This document shows, piece by piece, positions 18,198-27,550 of a DNA stretch of 64,000 nt (position 1 is its first letter; each line of letters begins with the position of its first letter). Location of the stretch: positions 558,001-622,000 of the forward strand of contig NZ_NSJF01000001.1 of assembly GCF_002285285.1 (NCBI RefSeq). Reading direction: 5' to 3'. A program made the translations under genes and the position numbers. The DNA comes from Vandammella animalimorsus. GTDB taxonomy: Bacteria > Pseudomonadota > Gammaproteobacteria > Burkholderiales > Burkholderiaceae_C. The notes under the pieces are model-generated. The model was not told the DNA's origin. It saw only the letters and a list, made by a program, of their open reading frames with translations, and ran no database searches.

Positions 18198-19504
18198 GCC
18201 TGACGGCGCCGCCCATCACCCGCCTGCACGTGTTTTACTGCGGCTGGGGACAACGCTGGCTGGCCGGCGAGCTGGCACTGCTGGGCGGCCGCATGTTGTT
18301 TGAATATTCGCGCGAGGCCATGGAGCGCGGGTTGGAGTTTTCGCCCTTGCAAGCGCCGCTGCCGCGTGCGGGCGCGGCGCCGGCGGCCTTTGCAGGGCCG
18401 GCGCACTTTCATGGTTTGCCGGGTTTTTTGGCGGATGCCTTGCCTGACGGCTGGGGCATGCTGCTGATGGACCGCGCCCTGCGCCGCCAGGGGCGAGAGC
18501 CGCGCAGCATCTCCATGCTCGAGCGCCTGGCCATGGTGGGTGAATCCGCCATGGGGGCTTGGGCTTTTGAGCCGGCGGAACCTTTGGTAGCGCCCATGCC
18601 CGCAGGCATCAGCCTGGCCGCGCTGGCGCGCGACGTGCAAAGTCTGCTGGCCAGCGCGGAAGAAGGGCCGGACGCCACGCCCGAGGCGCAGTTGCAACGC
18701 CTGTTGCTGGTGGGCGGATCACCCCAAGGCGCACGGCCCAAGGCTTTGCTGCGCTGGCACGGCGGGCGTTTTACTGCCGACATGCCTGGGGTTGATGCAG
18801 CGGGCGATGCCTGGCTAATCAAATTCCCTGCCCAGGGCGAGCACCGCGAAGTTTGCGCCATCGAAACGCTGTACGCCCGTCTGGCGCGCGCCGGCGGCAT
18901 GGATATGCCCCAGCCGCGCCACTTTGCTCTGTCTGGCGGCCACGCCGCCTTTGGCGTGCGGCGCTTCGACCGCCTGCGCCTGCCCGGCAGCGGCGCTGAA
19001 GTGCGCGTGCCCATGCTCAGCCTGGCCGCCGCGCTGCACGCCGACCACCGCCTGCCTGCGCTGGACTACAGCACCGTGCTGCTGGCTACCGCGCGCCTGA
19101 CGGGCGACTACCGCGAGACCCTCAAGGCGTTCGAACGCTGCGTGTTCAACGTGCTCACCCACAACCGTGACGACCACGCCAAGAACTTTGCCTACCTCAT
19201 GGATGCTGATGGCCGCTGGCGCCTCTCGCCCGCGTTCGACATGACGTTCAGCCACGGCCCCGGCGGCGAGCACAGCACCAGCGTGGCCGGCGAAGGCCGC
19301 ACCCCCGGCCACCGCCAGCTGCTGCAAGTGGCGCGCGCCGGCGGCATCAAGCCCAAGGACGCTGAGCGCACCATTGAGCATTGGCTGCAAGCCCTGCAAC
19401 CTGCCCCCGCGCTTTTGCAAGACCTGCCCATCCGCGCCACGACGATGCAGCAAATGCGCGCGGCCTTGACGCCCGTGTGGCAGGCGGTGCAGGGCAGTGC
19501 TTGA
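18194..19504 (+). CDS. hipA: HipA-like serine/threonine kinase toxin
   Basis: This 436-residue kinase is of the HipA family, whose E. coli member inactivates glutamyl-tRNA synthetase and causes growth arrest. The P-loop-like motif GGSPQGARPK contains S176, equivalent to the autophosphorylated serine. The catalytic loop HNRDDHAKNF has D326 and N331, and the metal motif LSPAFDM follows. The N-terminal HipA_N part (FYCGWGQRWLAGELALLGG) is present. Start ATGA overlaps hipB. All kinase residues I can check are intact, so the toxin looks active. The target is not shown by sequence. Confidence 0.9.
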   Translation: MSLTAPPITRLHVFYCGWGQRWLAGELALLGGRMLFEYSREAMERGLEFSPLQAPLPRAGAAPAAFAGPAHFHGLPGFLADALPDGWGMLLMDRALRRQGREPRSISMLERLAMVGESAMGAWAFEPAEPLVAPMPAGISLAALARDVQSLLASAEEGPDATPEAQLQRLLLVGGSPQGARPKALLRWHGGRFTADMPGVDAAGDAWLIKFPAQGEHREVCAIETLYARLARAGGMDMPQPRHFALSGGHAAFGVRRFDRLRLPGSGAEVRVPMLSLAAALHADHRLPALDYSTVLLATARLTGDYRETLKAFERCVFNVLTHNRDDHAKNFAYLMDADGRWRLSPAFDMTFSHGPGGEHSTSVAGEGRTPGHRQLLQVARAGGIKPKDAERTIEHWLQALQPAPALLQDLPIRATTMQQMRAALTPVWQAVQGSA

Positions 19505-19533
19505 GTTTGAGTAGAAAAGGACGGACAACACAC

Positions 19534-20385
19534 ATGGCAATACCCGATACCCCTACGATCAAGCAAGCCCTGCTGACCGCGCTGGCTGACGGGCAAGAAC
19601 ACCGCATGTCTGATGTGGTGTCTGCACTGGAGCAGGCGCTGGCTTTGACGGCAGAAGAGGCAAGCGCCCGTTATGCCAGCAGTGGGGATCTCAAATTTTC
19701 CAACATGGTTTGGTGGGCGCGTTATTACCTGAAGCAAGAGGGTTTGCTGGATTCACCCAAGCGCGGTGTGGTGCAAATTACTCCTAAGGGAAAAGCCGCG
19801 CTCAGTGCCGGACAGTCCCTTGCGCCACCCAATCAACAGCAGCAACAAGACCCGCAAGAGGCTCTTGAAGCCGTGATGGCGCAACTGACTGAGCGTTTGC
19901 GTGCGGATGTGCTGGAGCGTGTGCGGCAAATCTCTCCAAGACAGTTTGAATATCTGGTGACCAGAGTGCTGCTCAAAATGGGTTACGGTTTTGATGAGGA
20001 ACTCTCAGGCATTACGACGCCTTACAGTAAAGACGGCGGCATTGATGGGCTTGTGCATGAGGACAAGTTGGGGCTGAGCAGCATCTACATCCAGGCCAAA
20101 CGCTACAGCGCCACGACATCGGTGGGCAGCCCTGAAGTTCAGCAGTTTGTTGGCGCGCTGACTGGACATGGCGCAAGCAAAGGGGTGTTCATCACCAGTT
20201 CTGACTTTTCGAGTGGTGCGCGCCAGTACGCAGACGGCCTCAAAAACCTGAAAGTGGTGCTTGTCAACGGCGCGCAGTTGGCGCGTTTGATGGTGGAACA
20301 CGGCGTGGGCGTGAGCACAAGCAAAACGCTGTGCATTCAGCATGTTGATAGCGATTTCTTTGACGACGGCCTGAATTCGGTCTGA
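19534..20385 (+). CDS. mrr: Mrr-type restriction endonuclease
   Basis: This 283-residue protein has the two Mrr domains: an N-terminal winged helix (PTIKQALLTALADGQEHRM to about residue 90) and a C-terminal PD-(D/E)xK nuclease (about 125-265). Nuclease motifs are FEYLVTRVLLKMGYG, D171 in GGIDGL and Q187-x-K189 in QAKRY, then GVFITSSDFS. Mrr enzymes cut modified DNA. It lies 29 bases after hipA and could be co-transcribed. Its G+C looks visibly lower than the neighbouring carboxylase genes, which suggests acquisition. The 18 bases between it and the pccA leader hold no terminator. Confidence 0.88.
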   Translation: MAIPDTPTIKQALLTALADGQEHRMSDVVSALEQALALTAEEASARYASSGDLKFSNMVWWARYYLKQEGLLDSPKRGVVQITPKGKAALSAGQSLAPPNQQQQQDPQEALEAVMAQLTERLRADVLERVRQISPRQFEYLVTRVLLKMGYGFDEELSGITTPYSKDGGIDGLVHEDKLGLSSIYIQAKRYSATTSVGSPEVQQFVGALTGHGASKGVFITSSDFSSGARQYADGLKNLKVVLVNGAQLARLMVEHGVGVSTSKTLCIQHVDSDFFDDGLNSV

Positions 20386-20423
20386 GACAACATTCGAACA
20401 CTTTGACCCAAGGGAACAAAACC

Positions 20424-22481
20424 ATGTTTAAAAAAATTCTGATTGCCAACCGCGGCGAAATCGCCTGCCGCGTCATTGCCACGGCCAAGAAAATGGGCAT
20501 TGCCACCGTGGCCGTGTATTCCGACGCCGACAAGGAGGCGCGCTTTGTGCAAATGGCCGACGAGGCCGTTCGCCTGGGGCCGCCGCTTTCGCGCGAGTCC
20601 TACCTGCTGGGCGACAAGATCATCGAGGTGGCCAAGGCCACGGGGGCCGAGGCCATCCACCCCGGCTATGGCTTCTTGAGCGAGAACGAGGAGTTCGCGC
20701 GCAAGGTGGAGGAAAACGGTATCGCCTTCATCGGCCCCAAATACGAGGCCATTGCCGCCATGGGCGACAAGATCGCCTCCAAGAAGCTGGCCAACGAGGC
20801 CAAGGTCAACACCATCCCCGGCTACAACGATCCGATCGACACTGCCGAGCAGGCCGTGGAAATCGCCAAGGGCATTGGCTACCCCGTGATGATCAAGGCC
20901 AGCGCGGGCGGCGGCGGCAAGGGCTTGCGCGTGGCCTTCAACGACAAGGAGGCGCTGGAGGGCTTCGAGTCCTGCCGCAACGAGGCGCGCAACTCCTTTG
21001 GCGACGACCGCGTGTTCATCGAGAAGTTCGTCGAGCAGCCGCGCCACATCGAAATCCAGGTGCTGGGCGATGCGCACGGCAACGTGGTCTATCTGCACGA
21101 GCGCGAGTGCTCCATCCAGCGCCGCCACCAGAAGGTGATTGAGGAAGCGCCTTCGCCCTTTATCAGCGCCGAAACCCGCAAGGCCATGGGCGAGCAGGCC
21201 GTGGCGCTGGCCAAGGCGGTGAAGTACCAGAGCGCGGGCACGGTGGAATTTGTGGTGGGCAAGAACCAGGACTTCTACTTCCTGGAGATGAACACCCGCC
21301 TGCAGGTGGAGCACCCGGTGACCGAGTGCATCACCGGGCTGGACTTGGTGGAGCAAATGATCCGCGTGGCCGCCGGTGAAAAACTCGCCTTCACCCAGGC
21401 CGATGTGAAGCTGGAGGGCTGGGCCATCGAATGCCGCATCAACGCCGAGGATCCGTTCCGCAACTTCCTGCCCTCCACCGGGCGGCTGGTGCGCTTTGCG
21501 CCGCCTGCGCAAAACCTGTTCCAGGGCCAGGCCAGCACGGACTTGGGCGTGCGCGTGGATACGGGCGTGTACGAGGGCGGCGAAATCCCGATGTACTACG
21601 ACTCCATGATCGCCAAGCTCATCGTGCACGGCAAGGATCGCGCGGACGCCATTGCCCGTATGCGCGAGGCGCTCAACGGCTTCGTCATCCGCGGCATCAG
21701 CAGCAACATCCCGTTCCAGGCGGCGCTGCTCTCGCACCCGGATTTCGTCTCGGGCAACTTCAACACAGGCTTCATCGCCCAGCACTACCCCGAGGGCTTC
21801 CGCGCCGAGGATGTGCGCCACGATGAGCCTGAATTCCTGCAGGCGCTGGCGGTGTGGACGACGCTGCGTTTCCGCGACCGCGCCAGCCGCATCTCCGGCC
21901 AGTTTGCCGGCCAGGAAGTGCGCGTGGGCAAGGAGTTCGTCGTCGTTGAGCTCGATGCGCGCCAGGGCCAGCACACTTACGTGGATGCGCTGGTCGAGCA
22001 GTATGACCACGAGCAGGACGACAAGGCCGTGGTCGTGATCGGCGGCAAGCGCTACGAGCTGCAGGCGCAGACTGTGCTGGGCCACCAGGTGGCGGTGCAG
22101 GGCATGGTCAACGGCCAGCCCTTCACGGCGCAGATCGAGCGCGGCGTGGGCAAGAGCCCGCTGGCGCTGCGCATCAGCCACAACGGGCGCCAGATCGAGG
22201 CCATGGTGCTGTCCACGCGCCGCGCCGAGCTGTTTCGCCTCATGCCCTTCAAGGCGCCACCCGATCTGTCCAAGTTCCTGCTCTCGCCCATGCCGGGGCT
22301 GCTGGTCAACGTCGAGGTCGAGCCTGGCCAGAAGGTCCAGGCCGGAGAGCGTCTGGCGGTGATCGAGGCCATGAAGATGGAGAACGTACTGTTTGCCGCG
22401 CAGGATGGCGTGGTCAGCAAGGTCGTCGCCAGCAAGGGCGAGTCGCTGGCCGTGGACCAGGTGATCCTCGAGTTCGAGTGA
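20424..22481 (+). CDS. pccA: Propionyl-CoA carboxylase alpha subunit (biotin carboxylase plus BCCP)
   Basis: This 685-residue protein carries biotin carboxylase at the N-terminus (MFKKILIANRGEIACRV, the ATP-grasp stretch MIKASAGGGGKGLRVAF and RLQVEHPVTE). A linking BT-type domain follows, then a C-terminal biotinyl domain with the EAMKMEN motif; K651 is the biotinylated lysine, 34 residues from the end. It carboxylates biotin for transfer by PccB. The ATG at 20424 follows AAGGGAAC. PccB is encoded 3.75 kb upstream with hipBA, mrr and three small genes between. bioB lies just downstream. Confidence 0.94.
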   Translation: MFKKILIANRGEIACRVIATAKKMGIATVAVYSDADKEARFVQMADEAVRLGPPLSRESYLLGDKIIEVAKATGAEAIHPGYGFLSENEEFARKVEENGIAFIGPKYEAIAAMGDKIASKKLANEAKVNTIPGYNDPIDTAEQAVEIAKGIGYPVMIKASAGGGGKGLRVAFNDKEALEGFESCRNEARNSFGDDRVFIEKFVEQPRHIEIQVLGDAHGNVVYLHERECSIQRRHQKVIEEAPSPFISAETRKAMGEQAVALAKAVKYQSAGTVEFVVGKNQDFYFLEMNTRLQVEHPVTECITGLDLVEQMIRVAAGEKLAFTQADVKLEGWAIECRINAEDPFRNFLPSTGRLVRFAPPAQNLFQGQASTDLGVRVDTGVYEGGEIPMYYDSMIAKLIVHGKDRADAIARMREALNGFVIRGISSNIPFQAALLSHPDFVSGNFNTGFIAQHYPEGFRAEDVRHDEPEFLQALAVWTTLRFRDRASRISGQFAGQEVRVGKEFVVVELDARQGQHTYVDALVEQYDHEQDDKAVVVIGGKRYELQAQTVLGHQVAVQGMVNGQPFTAQIERGVGKSPLALRISHNGRQIEAMVLSTRRAELFRLMPFKAPPDLSKFLLSPMPGLLVNVEVEPGQKVQAGERLAVIEAMKMENVLFAAQDGVVSKVVASKGESLAVDQVILEFE

Positions 22482-22605
22482 TGCACCGTTGACCTGCATG
22501 GGCATGCGGCATGGCTTGCGCACCAGGCCATGCCGCAGCGCCTTGCGCCCTGTGCCCTGCGCGGCTGTGCCCGGGGCCCATTGCCTGCTTGAGGGAAGAA
22601 TCGCC

Positions 22606-22998
22606 ATGAACATGAACTATGTACACATCGTCGCCTTGCTGGCCATCGCCCAGTTTTTGGCCTTTGGCGCGCTGGTGGGCCGCATGCGTGCAAAGTACGG
22701 CGTCAAGGCGCCGGCCATGACCGGGCATGAAATGTTCGAGCGCGCGTTGCGCGTGCAGATGAACACGCTGGAGCAGCTGGTGTGCTTTCTGCCCGCATTG
22801 CTGATTGCCAGTCTGTACTGGCCCAATGCCGTGATCGCTGCCATCGGAGTGGTCTACCTGGCAGGGCGGCTGCTGTACTGCCGCCAGTACCTGGCCGATC
22901 CTGCCAGTCGCGCACCCGGCTTTTTGCTCAGCGTCATCCCCAACATGGTGCTGCTGCTGGCAGCGTTGGCCGGGGCGCTGTTGCGCCAGCCGGCGTGA
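22606..22998 (+). CDS. MAPEG-family membrane protein
   Basis: This 130-residue protein has four hydrophobic segments and the family pattern ERALRVQMNTLEQLVCFLPALL, then YLAGRLLYCRQYL. Members are membrane-bound glutathione- or eicosanoid-related enzymes in eukaryotes; bacterial members are poorly characterised. GAGGGAAG lies before the ATG. It sits between pccA and bioB with no evident functional link. The 216 bases between it and bioB hold no gene that I can support. Confidence 0.85.
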   Translation: MNMNYVHIVALLAIAQFLAFGALVGRMRAKYGVKAPAMTGHEMFERALRVQMNTLEQLVCFLPALLIASLYWPNAVIAAIGVVYLAGRLLYCRQYLADPASRAPGFLLSVIPNMVLLLAALAGALLRQPA

Positions 22999-23214
22999 TT
23001 TTTGGGGTGGCTCCAATGGCGATTGGCCTGCGCTTTGGCATGAAGTGCGACCCATCTGGCGCACTGGCTCGTGCCAGCCTGGCCCAGGCGAAGAACAATC
23101 AGGCCGGGCTGCAGGCCGCTGGCACAGGCGGCCCCTGAATGCAGCACAACGCATTGCAACGCACACCGGAGGCTGCGCCCCGCCGCGGGCGCGGCCATGA
23201 GAAAAAGGACGGAG

Positions 23215-24327
23215 ATGGAAAACTACACCACACCACTTGAGGCCCCTGCCGCGCAGTTCGATGGCGGCCAGCCACTGGTCTTTCACACGCCGCGCAGCAA
23301 AAAAACGCCAGCCGATGCCAAGCCCCAGCGCTGGAGCGTGGAGGCCGTCCAGCAACTGCTGGATTTGCCTTTCATGGACTTGCTCTACCAGGCCCAGACC
23401 GTGCACCGCCAGCACTGGCCCAAGGGCGATGTGGAGCTGGCCACGCTGCTGTCGGTCAAGACCGGCGGCTGCCCCGAGAACTGCGGCTACTGCCCGCAAT
23501 CGGCCGAGTACGACACGGGCGTGAAGGCGCAAAAGCTCATGGCCGTGGACGAAGTGCGCGCCGCCGCCCAGGCCGCCAAGGACGCGGGCGCGACCCGCTT
23601 TTGCATGGGCGCGGCCTGGCGCGCGCCCAAGGACCGCGACATCGAAAAAGTCGTCGAGCTCATTGCCGCCGTCAAAGGCCTGGGCATGGAAACCTGCGCC
23701 ACCATGGGCATGCTCCAGCCCCACCAGGCCAAGGCCCTGCGCGCCGCCGGGCTGGACTACTACAACCACAACCTCGACACCGCGCCCGAATACTACGAAT
23801 CGGTGGTCGATACCCGCAACTACCAGGATCGCCTTGACACCCTGCAAGCCGTGCGCGATGCCGGTATCAACGTCTGCTGCGGCGGCATCATCGGCATGGG
23901 CGAAGCCCCCGTACACCGCGCCGGGCTGATCGCGCAGCTGGCCAATCTCGATCCGTATCCTGAATCCGTGCCCATCAACAGCCTGGTGCCCGTGCCCGGC
24001 ACGCCGCTGGCCGACTCCGAGCCCGTCGATCCGCTGGACTTCGTGCGCATCATCGCCGTGGCCCGCATCACCATGCCCAAGGCGCGCGTGCGCCTCTCGG
24101 CTGGCCGCCAGCAACTGGGCGAGGCCGTGCAGGCCCTGTGCTTTCTGGCCGGGGCCAACTCCATCTTCTACGGCGACAAGCTGCTGGTCACCGGCAACCC
24201 CGAGGCCGGCGACGACGCCCGCCTGCTGGCCAAGCTGGGCATCAACGGCCGCCACACCCAGGTCGAGGACGAGCGCCACGCCCACAGCCACGCCCATCTG
24301 AACATCCAGCAAGGCGCAGACTACTGA
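23215..24327 (+). CDS. bioB: Biotin synthase
   Basis: This radical-SAM enzyme inserts sulfur into dethiobiotin. The 370-residue protein has the CxxxCxxC motif [11 protein letters not shown] (C86, C90, C93) binding the [4Fe-4S] cluster, then [21 protein letters not shown] and [22 protein letters not shown]. The ATG at 23215 is preceded by GGACGGAG; an in-frame ATG at 23197 is a weaker alternative. The C-terminus has the histidine-rich string [10 protein letters not shown], which may be an ordinary variable tail. No other biotin genes are present here. Closeness to the biotin-dependent carboxylase gene is suggestive only. Confidence 0.96.
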   Translation: MENYTTPLEAPAAQFDGGQPLVFHTPRSKKTPADAKPQRWSVEAVQQLLDLPFMDLLYQAQTVHRQHWPKGDVELATLLSVKTGGCPENCGYCPQSAEYDTGVKAQKLMAVDEVRAAAQAAKDAGATRFCMGAAWRAPKDRDIEKVVELIAAVKGLGMETCATMGMLQPHQAKALRAAGLDYYNHNLDTAPEYYESVVDTRNYQDRLDTLQAVRDAGINVCCGGIIGMGEAPVHRAGLIAQLANLDPYPESVPINSLVPVPGTPLADSEPVDPLDFVRIIAVARITMPKARVRLSAGRQQLGEAVQALCFLAGANSIFYGDKLLVTGNPEAGDDARLLAKLGINGRHTQVEDERHAHSHAHLNIQQGADY

Positions 24328-24355
24328 CGCCAAGGCTTTCAAGGAGAAACAACAC

Positions 24356-24829
24356 ATGAGCACCCAAGCAACACGCCCCTTCAAGGTGCTGGGCATCCAG
24401 CAAATCGCCATTGGCGCGCTGAGCAAGGACAAACTGCGCCAGCTGTGGGTTGACGCCCTGGGGCTGCAAGTGACTGGCCACTTCCGCAGCGAGCGCGAGA
24501 ACGTCGACGAAGACATCCTCAGCATGGGCCAGGGCCCCTACAAGGTCGAGGTCGATCTGATGCAGCCCATCGACCCCAAAGGCAAACCGGCCGTGCACGC
24601 CACGCCGCTCAACCACGTGGGCCTGTGGATCGACGACCTGCCCAAGGCCGTCGAGTGGCTCAGCAGCCAGGGCGTGCGCTTCGCCCCCGGCGGCATCCGC
24701 AAGGGCGCAGCCGGCCACGACATCTGCTTTCTGCACCCCAAGGCCAATGACGAATTCCCCATCTCGGGCGAAGGCGTGCTGATCGAACTGGTACAGGCCC
24801 CGCCGGAGGTGATTGCGGCGTTGGGGTGA
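24356..24829 (+). CDS. VOC protein, candidate methylmalonyl-CoA epimerase
   Basis: This 157-residue protein has the paired VOC modules: [20 protein letters not shown], then [20 protein letters not shown], with the final glutamate in [10 protein letters not shown]. An epimerase would convert (S)-methylmalonyl-CoA made by the carboxylase to the (R)-form used by the mutase, and no other candidate is present in the window. Against this, the usual first metal ligand His is Gln here (IQQIAI); Gln is accepted in other VOC enzymes such as human glyoxalase I. It lies 28 bases after bioB. Family certain, function moderately likely from context. Confidence 0.7.
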   Translation: MSTQATRPFKVLGIQQIAIGALSKDKLRQLWVDALGLQVTGHFRSERENVDEDILSMGQGPYKVEVDLMQPIDPKGKPAVHATPLNHVGLWIDDLPKAVEWLSSQGVRFAPGGIRKGAAGHDICFLHPKANDEFPISGEGVLIELVQAPPEVIAALG

Positions 24830-25911
24830 TGCAAGAGCAAGCGCCAGACCGAGAGGCAGCAGCCACCCAGGTCGCTGCGCAACGAGGGGATGCAGGCGCG
24901 CAACTGCGGCTTGGGATCATGCACCTCGAAGGCGAGGGCGTGGCATTGGATCTGGGAGAAGCCGTCCATTGGTTTCGTCAAGCTGCTGACCAGGGGAATG
25001 CGGGTGCGCAAGTTCTCTTGGGTCTGATGTATTGCGGGGGGCACGGTGTTGCTCAAGATCAGGCACAAGGGGCCCAGTGGTGCCACAAGGCAGCGGAGCA
25101 AGGCAATGCGAGAGCGCAGACCCTGGTCGGGACGATGTATGTCAAAGGTCGTGGCGTGCGTCGAGACTATGCCCAGGCAGCAAGCTGGTTCGGCAAAGCC
25201 GCACAGCAGGGGGATGCCAATGCGCAACACAACCTGGGTTTGATGTACGAAACAGGCCTGGGCGTATGCCAGGACGACGCCCTGGCGCTGGACTGGTACC
25301 GCAAAGCGGCCCAGCAGGGACATGCCAATGCGCAATACCACCTGGGGGTGATGTACGACACAGGTCAGGGTGTGCGCCAGGACGTTGCCCAGGCAGCAGA
25401 GTGGTACGTCAAAGCCGCGCAACAAGGACATGCGAAGGCGCAGTACAACCTTGGCGTGATGTATGCCACCGGCCAAGGGGTGTGCCAAGACGCTGCCCAG
25501 GCGCTGCAGTGGTACCGCAAAGCGGCCCAGCAGGGGCATGCAAAGGCGCAATACAACTTGGGCTTGATGTATGGCGATGGCTGGGGCGTGTGCCAGGACG
25601 ATGCCCGAGCTGCAAAGTGGTACCGCAAAGCCGCGTTGCAGGGGGGTGCACAAGCGCAATACAACCTGGGGGTGGCATACGATCGCGGTCAGGGCGTGCG
25701 CAAGCATGCTACCCGGGCGCTGGAGTGGTATCTCAAAGCGGCTCGGCAGGGGGAGGCCAGGGCGCAATACAACCTGGGTGTGATGTACGAGATTGGTCGC
25801 GGCGTCAAACAAAACACCGCCACAGCCAAAGAGTGGTATCGCCAAGCCTGTGACAGCGGCCTTCAAGAAGGCTGCGACGAATACGCCCGCTTGAACAAGG
25901 CAGGGTTTTGA
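24829..25911 (+). CDS. Sel1-repeat protein without signal peptide
   Basis: This is a 360-residue all-helical solenoid of nine Sel1-like repeats, each 36 residues, with the core AQYNLGVMY.TGQGV.QD...A..WY.KAA.QG.A. Each repeat is marked by a GxMY-type motif. The N-terminus ([18 protein letters not shown]) is hydrophilic, so the protein is probably cytoplasmic, unlike many secreted Sel1 proteins. Sel1 solenoids bind other proteins or peptides; the partner is unknown. The start overlaps the VOC stop (TGATG), implying coupled translation. A GTG one codon earlier is possible. Confidence 0.88.
   Translation: MQEQAPDREAAATQVAAQRGDAGAQLRLGIMHLEGEGVALDLGEAVHWFRQAADQGNAGAQVLLGLMYCGGHGVAQDQAQGAQWCHKAAEQGNARAQTLVGTMYVKGRGVRRDYAQAASWFGKAAQQGDANAQHNLGLMYETGLGVCQDDALALDWYRKAAQQGHANAQYHLGVMYDTGQGVRQDVAQAAEWYVKAAQQGHAKAQYNLGVMYATGQGVCQDAAQALQWYRKAAQQGHAKAQYNLGLMYGDGWGVCQDDARAAKWYRKAALQGGAQAQYNLGVAYDRGQGVRKHATRALEWYLKAARQGEARAQYNLGVMYEIGRGVKQNTATAKEWYRQACDSGLQEGCDEYARLNKAGF
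24871..25860 (+). repeat. 108-base tandem repeats encoding Sel1 units
   Basis: About nine consecutive units of 108 bases encode the 36-residue Sel1 repeats. Several stretches, such as those encoding KAAQQGHAKAQYNLG, are almost identical between units, which points to repeat expansion or homogenisation. Slippage or recombination could change the copy number without breaking frame. Confidence 0.75.
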
Positions 25912-26050
25912 GCACCATCAGTGAACCAACGATGGTTTTCTTGAGTGCACAGAAAGAGCGAGCGGATTGGGGCCGTAGCAAGAGCGAGGGGGTGCCACTG
26001 GTTGGCGTATGTTTTTGTAGTGCCGCCACAGGCTTTTGGAAAGGAATGAG

Positions 26051-27337
26051 ATGACACGCATTCTGGAATCGTTCTGGCGCGCCCTGGTCGACAGCTTTCG
26101 GCCGCGCATCATCGCCTTGTCGCTGCTGCCGCTGGGGCTGATCATTGCCGCCAGCCTGTTGCTGGGCTATCTGTACTGGGACAGCGCCACCGCCGCCATG
26201 GCTACTTGGATGGAGGGCAGCAGCATTTGGGGCTGGTTCGATGCGCGGCTGGTCGAGCTGGGCTTTGCCAATGCCACGGCGTTTTTTGCCCAGCTGCTGG
26301 TGGTGATGCTGGTCACGCCGCTGCTGATCGTGCTCAGCCTGCTGCTGGTGAGCCTGTTCATGACGCCGATGATGGCCAAGGATGTGGCCGGGCGGCGCTT
26401 TCCGGGGCTGGAGCGGCGCGGCGGCAACCAGTTCTTTCAGAGCCTGGGTTGGTCGCTGCTGTCCACCGCCATGGCCTGCATGGCGCTGCTGGCCACGCTG
26501 GTGCTGTGGCTGATCCCGCCGCTGGCGCTGGTGCTGCCGCCGCTGATCTGGGGCTGGCTGGCCTATCGCATCCTGAGCTTCGATGCGCTGGCGCAGCACG
26601 CCAGCCCTGCCGAGCGGCGCCAGATCATGGCCCGGCACCGCTGGCCGCTGTTGCTCATCGGCGTGCTGTGCGGCTTCCTCAGCGCTGCGCCCAGCGTGGT
26701 CTGGGCCTCGGGCCTGATCTTTGCCGTGGCCTTCGTGGTGCTGATCCCGCTGGCCGTCTGGCTGTTCACCTGGGTGTTTGCGCTCACTTCGCTGTGGTAT
26801 GCGCATTACTGCCTGGATGTCTTGGCCGCGCAGCGCGGCCCGCTGGCAATGGCGCCGCCGACCCCGCCGACCCCGCCGACCCCGCCGACCCCGCCTGTGC
26901 CGCCTGTGCCGCCTGTGCCGCCTGTGCCGCCTGTGCCGCCTGTGCCGCCGTTGCCCAGCCCTGTGCCGCCCCAGCCGCCTTCCACCCCGGCGCTGCCATC
27001 TGCTGACGACGTGGGCGATACCGGCCCCGGCGCGACGCCCGATGCCGCCGCTGACGAGGCGCGCAGCGCGGACTCTGCGCCAGCGCCCGTGGCTGGCGCT
27101 GCAGCCCCTGGCCCTTTGGGCAATGCCCAGTCCGATGCTGGGGCAGCGTCTGCTCCGCAGCGGCCCGCCCAGGGATCGACAGGCCCAGCAGGCGCTGCAG
27201 ATGCGGTGGCCACGCCAGTGCCGCAGTCGCCCACGCTACAGCCGCCAGAGGCCAGCGCCCCTGCGCAGCCCAGCGCGTCGCCCGCGGCTGAGTCAGGGTC
27301 GGAGCCAGGATCGTCCAGCGCCTCGGCATCCGCCTGA
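26051..27337 (+). CDS. EI24/CysZ-like membrane protein with proline-rich tail
   Basis: This 428-residue protein has an EI24-type membrane domain (about 1-265) with several hydrophobic helices, e.g. IIALSLLPLGLIIAASLLLG and a middle LLIVLSLLLVSLFMTPMM. A long low-complexity C-terminus (about 268-428) is rich in Pro, Ala, Ser and Glu. The tail opens with PPT units and PPV units coded by nine-base repeats. CysZ members carry sulfate, but many EI24 proteins have no known role. The ATG at 26051 overlaps a good GGAATGAG ribosome site. Its tail is not part of the known domain. Confidence 0.78.
   Translation: MTRILESFWRALVDSFRPRIIALSLLPLGLIIAASLLLGYLYWDSATAAMATWMEGSSIWGWFDARLVELGFANATAFFAQLLVVMLVTPLLIVLSLLLVSLFMTPMMAKDVAGRRFPGLERRGGNQFFQSLGWSLLSTAMACMALLATLVLWLIPPLALVLPPLIWGWLAYRILSFDALAQHASPAERRQIMARHRWPLLLIGVLCGFLSAAPSVVWASGLIFAVAFVVLIPLAVWLFTWVFALTSLWYAHYCLDVLAAQRGPLAMAPPTPPTPPTPPTPPVPPVPPVPPVPPVPPVPPLPSPVPPQPPSTPALPSADDVGDTGPGATPDAAADEARSADSAPAPVAGAAAPGPLGNAQSDAGAASAPQRPAQGSTGPAGAADAVATPVPQSPTLQPPEASAPAQPSASPAAESGSEPGSSSASASA
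26855..26944 (+). repeat. In-frame nine-base tandem repeats (4 + 6 units)
   Basis: Four units of CCGCCGACC (26855-26890) are followed directly by six units of CCGCCTGTG (26891-26944), all in frame in the EI24 gene and encoding (PPT)4(PPV)6. Units are exact copies. Slippage would lengthen or shorten a polyproline-like stalk in three-residue steps. Confidence 0.92.
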
Positions 27338-27465
27338 AAGCCTGCCCGGCGCCGCTGGGCAGGGCGCGCAGCTATGGTATGGTTTGCGCCGGCCTGCGCA
27401 CGCAGGCCGTTTTGCCGCCGCCCGCACGAGAGGCCCTGGGGCTGGTGGCGAATTGATCTGTTCTG

Positions 27466-27513
27466 GAGCGTGTGATGCACTTTGCGCGGGGGCGTGAAGC
27501 GCATCACATGCTC
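27466..27513. repeat. Dispersed intergenic repeat, copy 2, with inverted half
   Basis: GAGCGTGTGATGCACTTTGC at 27466-27485 matches copy 1 (2013-2032, opposite strand) in 19 of 20 bases. Here the first 13 bases also pair with GCATCACATGCTC at 27501-27513 (12 of 13), giving an inverted repeat with a 22-base centre. It lies in the 213-base gap before the M14 peptidase gene and may form a hairpin or regulator site. Confidence 0.65.
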
Positions 27514-27550
27514 TAAGCCCCGACGAGAACAAAGCAAAGAGAGGTTGGCC

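Noticed and set aside
26855-26944. Second CRISPR-like or minisatellite array
   Set aside because: The units are in frame within a coding region and have no spacers.
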